Below the pieces are notes generated by a model. The model had not been told where the DNA came from. It saw only the letters and a list, made by a program, of their open reading frames with translations, and made no database searches. DNA of 64,000 bases from Paraburkholderia bannensis. Its GTDB lineage: Bacteria; Pseudomonadota; Gammaproteobacteria; Burkholderiales; Burkholderiaceae. Shown here one piece after another: positions 49,757 to 58,886 of this stretch; position 1 is the first letter of the stretch; each line of letters opens with the position of its first letter. Position numbers and translations under genes: made by a program. Location of the stretch: NCBI RefSeq assembly GCF_014200455.1, contig NZ_JACHBW010000013.1:62001-126000 (forward strand), written 5' to 3'.

Positions 49757-50604
49757 ACGACGACGATCTCGAATGCGAACGCGGCGCGCCAGCGGCTGTG
49801 CCACAAGAGGATCTGGCGGACCTCGCGGCGCTGGGCGCCTTCGTGGACGGCGAACTGCCGCACGAATCGCACGCCGCCATCCAGGCGCGTCTGCATGCCG
49901 ATGAACCCGCGGCTCGCCGCGTCGATGCGTATCGCGCGCAGAAGGCCGCGCTCCAGGCGCTGAGCAGCGTGGGCGAAGAGACGGCGGTGCCCGCCTGGGT
50001 GGTGCTGCGCCGGCGCGATCCGTGGTGGCATCGTGCGGGCCTCGCGGCGGCGTGGGCGGTGGCGGGCGCGGGCTTCGCGGTGGCGGCGGCTTCGATGCTG
50101 CCGCACTGGCTGCCGCAGGGTGCGGGACAGGACAGCGCACTGGTCGCGGGCAGCACGAACGAAGCGGAAAACTTTGCGCACCGCGCCGATGTGGCCTACG
50201 CCGTGTATTCGCCCGAAGTGCGCCATCCGGTGGAAGTGGGCGCAGCCGATGAAGCGCATCTCGTTGCGTGGCTTTCGAAGCGGCTTGGACGGCCTTTGTC
50301 GATTCCGCCGCTTGGCGAATACGGCTACACGCTGGTGGGCGGCCGGCTGCTGCCTGGCGCGGCCGGGCCGGCGGCGCAGTTCATGTACCAGAACGATGCG
50401 GGCGAGCGACTGACGCTCTACGTCAGCGAGTCGGGACGCGAGCGCGACGCCGTGCACCTGTTGCGCGACGGCGGCCGCCGCACCTTCTACTGGAGCACGG
50501 ACCGCATGGGTTACGCGCTGTCGGGCCCGGACTCCGAAGCACGCCTGCGCAAGATCGCGTACGAGGTGTGCGGCACGCTCGGGGGTAACTCGGCGCAATG
50601 GTGA
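49753..50604 (+). CDS. Membrane-anchored anti-sigma factor
   Basis: The 283-aa protein's N-terminal cytoplasmic region (about 1-90) resembles anti-sigma domains (LGAFVDGELPHESHAAIQAR) but lacks the HxxxCxxC zinc motif. It has one membrane helix (about 95-118, AAAWAVAGAGFAVAAASML) and a periplasmic domain of about 165 residues (YSPEVRHPVEVGAADEAHLV). It is translationally coupled to the ECF gene. The periplasmic domain would sense an envelope or redox signal and release the sigma factor. Confidence 0.85.
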   Translation: MNDDDLECERGAPAAVPQEDLADLAALGAFVDGELPHESHAAIQARLHADEPAARRVDAYRAQKAALQALSSVGEETAVPAWVVLRRRDPWWHRAGLAAAWAVAGAGFAVAAASMLPHWLPQGAGQDSALVAGSTNEAENFAHRADVAYAVYSPEVRHPVEVGAADEAHLVAWLSKRLGRPLSIPPLGEYGYTLVGGRLLPGAAGPAAQFMYQNDAGERLTLYVSESGRERDAVHLLRDGGRRTFYWSTDRMGYALSGPDSEARLRKIAYEVCGTLGGNSAQW

Positions 50605-50647
50605 GGGCGCGCGCGTTGGGGCGGCAGGTGGCACACAGGAAGGCACG

Positions 50648-52246
50648 ATGAGCACTGATCCCGTATTGCCGCCCGGCATGAGCGCGGCGCGGTTTGCGCG
50701 CGCGCTCGCCGCTTTCGAAGCGATCGTCGGCGCGCCCAACGTGTGCCGGGGCGGCGCTGCGCTCGCGCCATACTTCGACCCCTTCGCGCCAGTCGCCGAT
50801 GCGCGTGCGTTCGCGCCGTCGGCGGCGTTGTTGCCCGCCGGGATCGATGAAATCCGCGCGATCCTGCGCGTCGCCAATGCGGCGCGCGTGCCGCTCTGGA
50901 CCGTGTCGACCGGCCGCAACTTTGCGTATGGCGGCGCGGCGCCCCGTCTGGCCGGCTCGGTGGTGCTCGACCTGCAACGGCTGAACCGTATCCTCGCAGT
51001 CGACGAAAATCTCGCCTGGGCGCTGGTCGAGCCGGGCGTGAGCTATTTCGATCTCTACGCGTATCTACGCGAGCACGGCCTGAAGCTCTGGGTCGATCCG
51101 CCCGCAGCGGGGTGGGGCAGCGTGATCGGCAATACGCTGGAGCGCGGCTTCGGCTACACCGCCTACGGCGATCACGCGGCGGCGCAATGCGGCATGGAAG
51201 TCGTGCTCGCGAATGGCGAGGTGGTGCGCACCGGCATGGGGGCGCTCGACGCCGGTACGCTCGCGCTCTCGTCGTGGCCGCTCTACAGGGCCGGTTACGG
51301 GCCTTCGTTTGATGCGCTGTTCACGCAATCCAACTACGGCATCGTCACGAAGATGGGGCTCTGGTTGATGCCCGCGCCCCCGGCTTATGTGATCGGTGAA
51401 ATCCAGTTTGCGCACGAGGACGATCTCGGTGTCATCGTCGATACGCTGCGCACGCTGCAACTGCGCGGCACGATCGTGCAGCACGCGGTCATCGAAGGCG
51501 CGATCCGGCGCGCGGCGGGCATCGACCCGCGCACGCGCTGGTATGCGGGCGACGCGCCGATGCCGGAAGCCGCCATCGCAGCGATGCAGCGGGACCTGGG
51601 GATTGGGCGCTGGAATCTGCACTACGCGCTGTATGGCGAGCCCGCAGTGATCGACGCGCAGCAGCGCATCGTCGAGCGTGCGTTTGCGCCGGTTGCGGAT
51701 TCACGCGCCATGGCGAAACGCTATACCGGCAACGAGGAACCGCAAGGCGGCGGCGACCGCAACATGGCGGGCATTCCGACCATGAGCGCGTTTCGCATGC
51801 TCGACTGGCGCGGCGGCGAGGGCGCGCATGTGGACTTCTCGCCGCTGTGTCCCGCCGATGGCCGCGATGCCTGGCGGCAGTACAGCCTCGTGAAAGCGCG
51901 CGCGGCGGAATATGGCTTCGATTACTACGGCGGATTTACGGCAGCAGGACGCGCCCTGCACCATGTGTTCGCCGCGATCTTCGTGCGCACCGATGCGCGC
52001 CAGGCGACGCGCGCCGGCGATCTGCTGCGTGCGTTGATGAGCGACGCGCGCGCGGCCGGCTATGGCGTCTATCGCTCGCATCTGCTTTATATGGACTACG
52101 CGGCGGCGCAATACGACTTCAACGACGGCGCGTTGCTGCGCCTCGCGCAAACCGTCAAGGACGCGCTCGATCCGCAGGGCGTGCTGGCGCCTGGCAAGCA
52201 GGGGGTGTGGCCGGCGGCGTGGCGCGATCGTCGCGGCTATACGTGA
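50648..52246 (+). CDS. Vanillyl-alcohol-oxidase-family FAD-binding oxidoreductase
   Basis: This 532-aa flavoprotein belongs to the VAO / p-cresol methylhydroxylase (PchF) / eugenol hydroxylase group, which oxidises para-substituted phenols. The PCMH-type FAD domain shows VSTGRNFAYGGAAPR, ALVEPGVSYFDLYAYL and GNTLERGFGYTAYGDH. The C-terminal cap has YRSHLLYMDYAAAQYDFND with the conserved Tyr475-Arg476 pair that binds the phenolate in VAO, and LDPQGVLAPGKQGVWP. There is no cytochrome-c partner (no CXXCH gene nearby), so an oxidase or an unknown electron acceptor is likely. It lies 43 bp after the anti-sigma gene, an unusual operon partner. The substrate is unknown. Confidence 0.85.
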   Translation: MSTDPVLPPGMSAARFARALAAFEAIVGAPNVCRGGAALAPYFDPFAPVADARAFAPSAALLPAGIDEIRAILRVANAARVPLWTVSTGRNFAYGGAAPRLAGSVVLDLQRLNRILAVDENLAWALVEPGVSYFDLYAYLREHGLKLWVDPPAAGWGSVIGNTLERGFGYTAYGDHAAAQCGMEVVLANGEVVRTGMGALDAGTLALSSWPLYRAGYGPSFDALFTQSNYGIVTKMGLWLMPAPPAYVIGEIQFAHEDDLGVIVDTLRTLQLRGTIVQHAVIEGAIRRAAGIDPRTRWYAGDAPMPEAAIAAMQRDLGIGRWNLHYALYGEPAVIDAQQRIVERAFAPVADSRAMAKRYTGNEEPQGGGDRNMAGIPTMSAFRMLDWRGGEGAHVDFSPLCPADGRDAWRQYSLVKARAAEYGFDYYGGFTAAGRALHHVFAAIFVRTDARQATRAGDLLRALMSDARAAGYGVYRSHLLYMDYAAAQYDFNDGALLRLAQTVKDALDPQGVLAPGKQGVWPAAWRDRRGYT

Positions 52247-52277
52247 GGCGCGGCGGATTTAAAGAGCAGGATCGAAG

Positions 52278-52637
52278 ATGAAGCGACGCAGCTTTCTCAA
52301 ATCGTTAGGCGTAGCGGCAACGCCGCTTGTGCGATTCACGCCGCCGCTCGTCGCGCCAGAGCGCATTGCGCTTTACGATCGCGACCTGGCCAAAGGCCGC
52401 ACGCTCGCGCACTATGCGCGGCGTGCGGGAATGCCAGCATGGTCGCTGCGAGACGCGGCAGCCGACGATATCGGCATGCTGTGGCATGTTCAGCTCGCGG
52501 CATTTCCGGCCCGCACAGACGCGCCGACGGTCGCGCTGTGCGCCTTGCGCGCCTCGGATCGCTTCGTGCTTGAACGGCTCGCCGGGCCGCGCGGATTCAT
52601 CGTGATCGACGATAAAAATATTAGTGTTCCTGATTAG
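52278..52637 (+). CDS. Tat-signal hypothetical protein
   Basis: The 119-aa protein has a twin-arginine-like start (MKRRSFLKSLGVAATPLV) followed by about 95 residues with no domain I recognise. There is no cysteine pair or haem motif. AGGA precedes the ATG and the gap to the flavoprotein gene is 31 bp, so the two are probably co-transcribed and may act together outside the cytoplasm. Its last 17 bp overlap the end of the convergent fadD gene. Confidence 0.65.
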   Translation: MKRRSFLKSLGVAATPLVRFTPPLVAPERIALYDRDLAKGRTLAHYARRAGMPAWSLRDAAADDIGMLWHVQLAAFPARTDAPTVALCALRASDRFVLERLAGPRGFIVIDDKNISVPD

Positions 52638-54414
52638 ATGCCGACTTCTCCATTTTTCTGATTTCCTCGTCGCGCAACTCGCGGCGCAAGATCTTGCCGA
52701 CATTGCTCTGCGGCAGCGCCTCGCGAAACTCGACGATGCGCGGCACCTTGTAGCCCGTGAGCTGCTGGCGGCAGAACTGGATCAAGGCGTCCCCGGTGAG
52801 CGCGGGATCGCGCCGCACCACGAAGACCTTGACGCGTTCGCCCTGCACGGCGTCGGGAACGCCGATCGCTGCGACTTCACGCACGCCGGGATGCTGCGCG
52901 ATCACGTCCTCGATTTCATTCGGATACACGTTGAAACCCGACACCAGGATCATGTCCTTCTTGCGGTCGATCAGGCGGATATAGCCGCGCGCATCCATTA
53001 CGCCAATATCGCCCGTCGCGAGCCAGCCATCGTCGACGAACACGCGCGCGGTTTCATCGGGACGGTTCCAGTAGCCGCGCATCACCTGCGGACCTTTTAC
53101 GCACAATTCGCCCGGCTCGCCCAGATCCGCCCACGAGCCGTCGTCGCGGCGCAGGCGCACCTGGGTCGAGGGCGCGGGCAGGCCGATCGAGCCTTCGAAG
53201 TCGGCGAGATGCGCGATGTCGACGGGATTGAGCGTGACGATCGGCGAGCATTCGGTCAGGCCGTAGCCTTCGACGATCGGCTTGCCGGTGACGGACTTGA
53301 AGCGCTCGGCGATGGCTTTTTGCGTAGCCATGCCGCCCGCCATCGCAAGCTTGAGGCCGGAAAAGTCGCGCTGGCGGAATTCCTCGCAATCGAGAAAGGC
53401 GTTGTAGAGCGTGTTGACCGCGCTGATGCAACTGAAGGTCTCGTGGCGCAGGATCTTCATCACGCGCTTCGTGTCGCGCGGATTCGCGATCAGGATATTG
53501 CGGCCGCCCAGCGCCATGAAGATCAGCGCATTGATAGTGAGCGAATAGATGTGATAGAGCGGTAGCGGCGTGAGCACGGTTTCGGAGCCGTCACTGTCGA
53601 GCTGTCCCGCGACCCACGCCTTGGCCTGCAGCACGTTCGCGAGGATGGTGCCGTGCGTGAGCATGGCGCCCTTGGCGACGCCCGTGGTGCCGCCCGTGTA
53701 TTGCAGGAAGGCGAGATCGTCGCGCTGGGCCGTTGCCGGTGCGCGCGGCGCGCGTGCGCCTTGCTCCAGCACGTCGAGCAGACGCAGTGCCTGCGGCAGC
53801 CGGTAGGCCGGCACCATCTTCTTCACATGACGCAGCATGAAGTTGATGAAGCGGCCCTTGAGGTTCAAGCCTTCGCCAAGCAGATCGCCCAGTTGCGTGA
53901 CGACGATGCGCTCGATGGCGGTGCCGGGCAGCGCATCTTCGAGTGTCTTCGCGAAGCTCTCGAACACGACGATGGTTTGCGCGCCGCTGTCCTTGAGCTG
54001 ATGCGCCAACTCGCGCGCGGTATAGAGCGGATTGACGTTGACGACGACGGCGCCCGCCTTGAGCGCGCCGAACAACGCCACCGGGTACTGGAGCGTGTTG
54101 GGCAGCATGATCGCCACGCGCTCGCCCGGCTTCATGCCCGCGCCTTGCAGCCATGAAGCGAAGGCGGTGGCCTTGCGCGCGAGCGCGCCGTAAGTCATCG
54201 GCGAGCCGGCGCTGACGTAGGCAACGCGCTCGCGAAAGCGCGCGGTGCAGTCGTCGAAGAACTGCACGAGCGACGCGTATTGCGTCGTGTCGATCTCGTG
54301 GGGCACGCCGTCCGGATACGAGGCGTACCAGACGCCGTCCGTGTTCGGGGCCGCCGTGGCGGTAGCGGTGGCGAGGTTCGGGTTGGGCCGGTGCGGTTGC
54401 GGCGATTCGCTCAT
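52621..54414 (-). CDS. fadD: Long-chain-fatty-acid-CoA ligase
   Basis: This acyl-CoA synthetase activates fatty acids with ATP and CoA for beta-oxidation. From the ATG at 54414 (MSESPQPHRP), with GGAG upstream, the protein is 597 aa; the open frame continues 29 residues further without a ribosome-binding site. The N-terminal 30 residues are Pro/Thr/Ala-rich. The AMP-binding P-loop is YTGGTTGVAKGA, with GYGLTECSP (A5) and WLATGDIG (A7). The FadD linker/FACS motif is DRKKDMILVSGFNVYPNEIE, and the catalytic Lys lies in NVGKILRRELR. Confidence 0.93.
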   Translation of the reverse strand: MSESPQPHRPNPNLATATATAAPNTDGVWYASYPDGVPHEIDTTQYASLVQFFDDCTARFRERVAYVSAGSPMTYGALARKATAFASWLQGAGMKPGERVAIMLPNTLQYPVALFGALKAGAVVVNVNPLYTARELAHQLKDSGAQTIVVFESFAKTLEDALPGTAIERIVVTQLGDLLGEGLNLKGRFINFMLRHVKKMVPAYRLPQALRLLDVLEQGARAPRAPATAQRDDLAFLQYTGGTTGVAKGAMLTHGTILANVLQAKAWVAGQLDSDGSETVLTPLPLYHIYSLTINALIFMALGGRNILIANPRDTKRVMKILRHETFSCISAVNTLYNAFLDCEEFRQRDFSGLKLAMAGGMATQKAIAERFKSVTGKPIVEGYGLTECSPIVTLNPVDIAHLADFEGSIGLPAPSTQVRLRRDDGSWADLGEPGELCVKGPQVMRGYWNRPDETARVFVDDGWLATGDIGVMDARGYIRLIDRKKDMILVSGFNVYPNEIEDVIAQHPGVREVAAIGVPDAVQGERVKVFVVRRDPALTGDALIQFCRQQLTGYKVPRIVEFREALPQSNVGKILRRELRDEEIRKMEKSASNQEH

Positions 54415-54567
54415 TATGGTTCTCCGGGCAGGCGTGGTCCTTGGCCGCGGCGGCTGTCGAAGCGTGTCGAAGTCATAGTCGCGCGCGGGCGTGTCCATCA
54501 TGCACTGCGCGGCGCTGGCTGGGCAGAAGGAATTTCCCTGCCGCAGCAGCGCATCGGCGCGACGTGC

Positions 54568-54611
54568 AAAAAGACCAAGGGCCGTGCGGGACTCATCCCG
54601 GCACGACCCTT
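54568..54611 (-). terminator. Terminator after the MFS gene
   Basis: AAGGGCCGTGCGGGA (54577-54591) pairs with TCCCGGCACGACCCTT (54596-54611), about 14 bp with small bulges. On the minus strand it is followed by a T-rich tract (complement of 54568-54572). It separates the MFS gene from fadD. Confidence 0.8.
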
Positions 54612-54639
54612 GTCGGTGGTTTGAACCGGCGAACCGGTG

Positions 54640-55854
54640 TTAGCCGGTCACGGCCTTCGCGGTCTGCGTCATATCGATGCCGCGGCGCTCGCGGCTGAAC
54701 AGGATCAGCACCGAAATCACCACGGCCACCGTGCCGGCGACGATCGCCATGGCCATGCCGTAGTTCTGGTCGTGCGTTTCGGCAAGCGACGCCTGCAGCG
54801 TGGCGTTCACCGAGGCGAACAGGTTGCCGAGCTGATACACGAGGCCCGGGAATGTCGCGCGCACTTCGTCAGGCGAGATTTCGTTGAGGTGCACGGGAAT
54901 CACGCCCCAGGCGCCTTGCACCGAAATCTGCATCAGGAATGCGCCAAGCGCGAGCATGACGGGCGTGGCCGAGAAGGCCCACAGTGGCAGCACCGGCAGC
55001 GCGATCAGCGCGGCGATGGAGATGGCTTTGCGGCGGCCAATCTTTTCGGAAATCGAACCAAAGAACAGGCCGCCCACAATCGCGCCAATATTCAGCACGA
55101 TAGTGATAAGCGAAACCGTATGCGGGTCGAAGTGATGCTGTTCGCGCAGGAAGGTCGGATACAGATCCTGGGTGCCGTGCGAGAAGAAGTTGAACGCCGT
55201 CATCAGCACGATCGCGTAGATCGACAGCGCTGCGTTGTGCTTGAGCGTCGTCAGCAGGCTCGGGCGAGCGCGCTTTTCCATCTCTTTCCAGGCCGGCGAT
55301 TCGGGCACGTGAGCGCGCACGTAGAGTACGAGCAGCGCCGGCAGCACGCCGATGAAAAACATGCCGCGCCAACCAACGTGCTGATAGAGCACGCCGAACA
55401 CCACCGAGGCGAGCAGATAGCCGCTGGGATAGCCCGCCTGCAGCAGGCCGGAAACGATGCCGCGCGCCTTGGGCGGGATGGTTTCCATCGTCAGCGCGGA
55501 ACCCACGCCCCATTCGCCGCCCATCGCCACGCCGAACAGTGCGCGCAGCACGATAAAGGTGGTGAGGTTGGGGGAGAAACCGGTGAGCAGTTCGAGCAGC
55601 GAGTAGCACGCGATGTTGACCATCAGCGTGGGACGGCGGCCATAGCGGTCGGCGAGCCGGCCGAATATCAGCGCGCCGATTGGGCGCATCGCCAATGTCA
55701 GCGTAATGGCAAACGCGACAGCGGGGATTTTCGTATTGAATTCAGTGGCGATGTCTTTCAGAACGAAAACCATTAGAAAGAAATCGAAGGCGTCGAGCGT
55801 CCACCCCAGATACGCTGCGATCGTGACGTTTTTCTGCTCTCGCGTCCAGCTCAT
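54640..55854 (-). CDS. MFS transporter, sialate/lactate (SHS)-like
   Basis: The 12-helix major facilitator, 404 aa from the ATG at 55854 (MSWTREQKNV), has AGGAG upstream. The N-terminal signature LGWTLDAFDFFLMVFVLKDI and motif A GRLADRYGRRP place it with the sialate:H+ symporter / lactate-permease group, which imports monocarboxylates or sialic acid with protons. The second half repeats the pattern (GSISEKIGRRKAISI). It is a single gene between two terminators or gaps. The exact substrate is not predictable, and no sialic-acid catabolic genes are nearby. Confidence 0.82.
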   Translation of the reverse strand: MSWTREQKNVTIAAYLGWTLDAFDFFLMVFVLKDIATEFNTKIPAVAFAITLTLAMRPIGALIFGRLADRYGRRPTLMVNIACYSLLELLTGFSPNLTTFIVLRALFGVAMGGEWGVGSALTMETIPPKARGIVSGLLQAGYPSGYLLASVVFGVLYQHVGWRGMFFIGVLPALLVLYVRAHVPESPAWKEMEKRARPSLLTTLKHNAALSIYAIVLMTAFNFFSHGTQDLYPTFLREQHHFDPHTVSLITIVLNIGAIVGGLFFGSISEKIGRRKAISIAALIALPVLPLWAFSATPVMLALGAFLMQISVQGAWGVIPVHLNEISPDEVRATFPGLVYQLGNLFASVNATLQASLAETHDQNYGMAMAIVAGTVAVVISVLILFSRERRGIDMTQTAKAVTG

Positions 55855-56160
55855 GTCTTTTTTCTCCTGTAAAACCCGCACCTGTCTGTCTCCCGGCATG
55901 GTGCAGGTGGCTCGCTGAGCCCCGCGCTGCGAGCTTCGTACGAGTGTACGCCCGGCATTAAACATTTGCATGATTCCCGGGCGCAACCGGACTAAACCCT
56001 TAGATCGGGTTTTATCGGGGCATATCAGAAGAACGCTTTTCTTTTGTTTGTAATTTAAATGTAATTAAAATGAAGTCGAATATGAATGTGGTGTAGATCG
56101 GCCAAGGATTAAATGTTTTGCGATCCTGACTGATCGGATTCGCCTGCGCGCGCTTGCCAA
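55855..56160. other. AT-rich intergenic region upstream of the MFS gene
   Basis: This 306-bp gap lies between the MFS gene and the glycosyltransferase gene, both on minus. It holds a strikingly AT-rich stretch (about 56030-56085) with TAATTTAAATGTAATTA, unlike the GC-rich surroundings. It also has a small hairpin, AAACCC / GGGTTT (55994-56012). It probably carries the MFS promoter and perhaps a weak terminator for the upstream gene. I see no coding sequence. Confidence 0.4.
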
Positions 56161-57573
56161 TCAGCTGCGCTGCGCAAGCCAGTTGGCAGCGAGCTCGATC
56201 ACGCCGTGCCAATCGCCCATCGTCGTCTGCCGCAAGATGTGCGCCGATTCCATCCAGGGCGAACGCGTGCTGTGACGGCCCCAGCGCCATTCGCCGGTGG
56301 GATTGACGAGTACGGCGGTGGGTTTGCCGGCCATGGCGGCGAGATTGGCGATACCCGAGTCCACGCTCAGCACGGCATCGAGCTGTTCGATACAGGCGGC
56401 GGTGTCCGCGAAGCTCGCGATGCCCGGCCCGTAATGCGCAACATTGCCGCGCGGCGAGCCGCTTTTCATCTCCGCGGCCGGGTGATGCAGGCTCACGAAC
56501 TGGATGCGATTCGCAATTTCCGGATTGAGCGTGAGCCGTTCGAGCATCTCGAGCGGCAGGCTGCGCAGTCCTGCCCAACTGCGCTCCTTGCTGCGCATCG
56601 TGGATTCATGACGCTGTGCGCAATCCCAGAACAGGCCAACCAGCTTCTTTCCGCCATGCTGCGCGCGCAACGTGTGCGCCCAGGCGGTGGCGCGTTCGCG
56701 CTGGGCGGCGGGCGCTTGCAGGAAGGCCGGGAAGTACGGCGCGGGTCGTGGTGCGTCGCCGATGGCGAGCATCGGCAGGTGGAGCAGGGTGGCCTGCATG
56801 GTCGGCGCGAATGCGTGGATCGCGGGAAGCAGTTCCTCGCCGCACGGCGCGAAGATTTCGAGCGGCCGGTCGCACGCCACCACGCGGCAGTCCGGCAAGG
56901 AGGCTTCGATCAGGCTGTGGATCGCCAGATCGCAGGTGACCATGATTTCCGCGCCCGCCGCACGCCAGTGGCGCAGGCTTGCGAACAGCATGAACTGGTC
57001 GCCATAACCCATCTGGTGGGTCACGAGCACGCGCTCGCCGCGCAGATCGCGCTGGCCATTCCACATCGGCACTTCGCTGTGGCGGAAGCTGCCGCTATCG
57101 CCACAGTTGCGCCAGAGCCAGTGCGTGAAGCCGTTCGCGTCGCCGGTGCTGAGCATGGCCTCGGCCAGCCATTTGCGGGCGCGCAGTTTGTCCGGATGCG
57201 TGTGCGCTTCAGGTTGCTGCAAAGCCTGTTTCAGCACCGCGATAGCGAGTTCGACGCTGCCGCCCAGGTACAGATCGCGCCCCAGCCGTCCAAGGTAGAA
57301 CAGCGGCGACCAGTCGAGCGCGGCGTAGTCGATCCAGGTCTGCGCCGCCTGCGCATGGTGCCCCAGCAGGCGCAAGGCGCGCGCGCGGGCGTGAACGAAA
57401 GTGCGGCTGTGCGGTTCGAGCGCCAGACCTTTTTCGGCCCAGGGAAGCATTTGCTCGTCGCGCCGCACGCCAATCAGCGCTTCGCAGATCTGCTGCAGCG
57501 GTTGCGAGTCGGCCGGCTGGCGGGTGTGAGCGACGAAGGCGTCGAGCAGGCGGTGTTCGGGATTAGGGCTCAT
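56161..57573 (-). CDS. TPR-containing GT9-like glycosyltransferase
   Basis: The 470-aa protein starts at the ATG at 57573 (MSPNPEHRLL). The N-terminal half is TPR-like helical repeats (ALEPHSRTFVHARARALRLL, LGRDLYLGGSVELAIAVLKQ). The C-terminal half resembles ADP-heptose:LPS heptosyltransferase (GT9) or GT41-type folds, with VLVTHQMGYGDQFMLFASLR, then DAVLSVDSGIANLAAMAGKP, which binds the nucleotide sugar. Such TPR-GT fusions often modify surface glycans or proteins. The ribosome-binding site is weak. Its neighbours give no functional hint. Confidence 0.75.
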   Translation of the reverse strand: MSPNPEHRLLDAFVAHTRQPADSQPLQQICEALIGVRRDEQMLPWAEKGLALEPHSRTFVHARARALRLLGHHAQAAQTWIDYAALDWSPLFYLGRLGRDLYLGGSVELAIAVLKQALQQPEAHTHPDKLRARKWLAEAMLSTGDANGFTHWLWRNCGDSGSFRHSEVPMWNGQRDLRGERVLVTHQMGYGDQFMLFASLRHWRAAGAEIMVTCDLAIHSLIEASLPDCRVVACDRPLEIFAPCGEELLPAIHAFAPTMQATLLHLPMLAIGDAPRPAPYFPAFLQAPAAQRERATAWAHTLRAQHGGKKLVGLFWDCAQRHESTMRSKERSWAGLRSLPLEMLERLTLNPEIANRIQFVSLHHPAAEMKSGSPRGNVAHYGPGIASFADTAACIEQLDAVLSVDSGIANLAAMAGKPTAVLVNPTGEWRWGRHSTRSPWMESAHILRQTTMGDWHGVIELAANWLAQRS

Positions 57574-57776
57574 GATCTGGCGGCTAAGCGACTGTTTAGA
57601 TATGAGAAAAATCTTATCGAGACGTCGGACGCGCCGATATCGGAGTCGTCCTAAATCGTCTTGAAATGCCGCGGCCCGGTGCGCTGCCGGTTCGTGAATT
57701 CTCCGCGTCCTCCTGCGCAATTCTCTGCACGCCTCTCACACTTTCGCCGATAATGAACGACCGTGCTTTTCCTGAT

Positions 57777-57805
57777 TCACTTCATCGTCCGCAGTGACTA
57801 GAATC
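57777..57805 (+). promoter_or_regulatory. Candidate sigma70 promoter for the SDR gene
   Basis: TTCACT (57777-57782) and TAGAAT (57800-57805) are 17 bp apart, about 165 bp before the SDR start. The rest of the divergent gap 57574-57971 contains the promoter region of the glycosyltransferase gene and no gene I can support. Confidence 0.4.
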
Positions 57806-57971
57806 GGATTCGATCTCGTTGGTTTCGCTATGCGGAACAGATGACGGGCAGGCATGGACAGGTAAAGAGTCAGCAGAACCAGCAGGCGGGCCGCTGCGCG
57901 GCCCAGGCAGAACGCCGGCCACGCCAGGTGGAGCCAGGTAGAAATCACGCAGACATCAAGGAGACGCAAGC

Positions 57972-58745
57972 ATGCAGGTCAGGGAATTGTTCGAATTGAA
58001 GGGGCAGGTCGCGCTCATCACGGGCGGCTCGCGTGGGCTCGGCTTGCAGATGGCCGAGGCACTGGGCGAAATGGGGGCGCGCGTGGTGATTTCCGCGCGC
58101 AAGGCCGACGAACTCGCGCAGGCGCAGAAGCACCTGCAGGCGCTTGGCATCGAGGCGCTCACGATCGTGAGCGATCTGCAGCGCCCGGATGCAGCCGTGA
58201 AGCTGGTGGACGAAACGCTGGCGGCATGCGGCCAGATCGACATCCTCATCAATAACGCGGGCGCCACCTGGGGCGCACCCGCCGAGGACTATCCCGACGA
58301 GGCCTGGCACAAGGTCATGAACCTCAACGTCAACGCGCCGTTCTTTCTCGCGCGTGAAGTGGGCAAGCGCTGCATGATAGGCCGCAAGCGCGGCAAGATC
58401 ATCAATATCGCCTCGATCGCAGGTCTCAAGGGCTCGCTCGGCCCAATGCAGACCATCGCCTACAACACCTCAAAAGCCGCCGCGATCAACTTCACGCGCG
58501 CGCTTGCAGCGGAGTGGGGCAAATACGGCATCAACGTGAACGCAATCTGCCCCGGATTTTTCCCCACCAAAATGGCGGCGGGCCTGCTCGACAAGCTCGG
58601 TCAAAGCGTGATCGATCACACTCCGCTGCAGCGTCTGGGTGACGAGAGCGATCTGAAGGGCGCCGTGGTGTTTCTCGCCAGCGGTGCGTCGCGTCATATC
58701 ACCGGTCAGTATCTGGCCATTGACGGCGGCGCGAGCATTGTCTGA
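57972..58745 (+). CDS. Short-chain dehydrogenase/reductase
   Basis: This classical SDR, 257 aa, is NAD(P)-dependent. It shows the cofactor motif TGGSRGLG (17-24), NNAG (94-97) and the catalytic Ser148-Tyr164-Lys168 set (IASIAGLKG, AYNTSKAAA). The C-terminal GQYLAIDGGASIV is typical of gluconate 5-dehydrogenase or 3-oxoacyl-ACP-reductase-like members. AAGGAGAC precedes the ATG. It is followed 141 bp later by an acyl-CoA synthetase gene in the same direction, suggesting a shared catabolic pathway for an alcohol or hydroxyacyl substrate. Confidence 0.85.
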   Translation: MQVRELFELKGQVALITGGSRGLGLQMAEALGEMGARVVISARKADELAQAQKHLQALGIEALTIVSDLQRPDAAVKLVDETLAACGQIDILINNAGATWGAPAEDYPDEAWHKVMNLNVNAPFFLAREVGKRCMIGRKRGKIINIASIAGLKGSLGPMQTIAYNTSKAAAINFTRALAAEWGKYGINVNAICPGFFPTKMAAGLLDKLGQSVIDHTPLQRLGDESDLKGAVVFLASGASRHITGQYLAIDGGASIV

Positions 58746-58886
58746 TAGCGGACGGCGCACGACCGCCAGTTGAATCGCACACCGAAACATCATGGATGGC
58801 TCGCGGCGCAACCCGGCGCCGCGAAGCCGATCGCACCACACGCGCGCCGCTCGTGGCGGCGCGCAATCCCCGAGACGGAACCTGCC

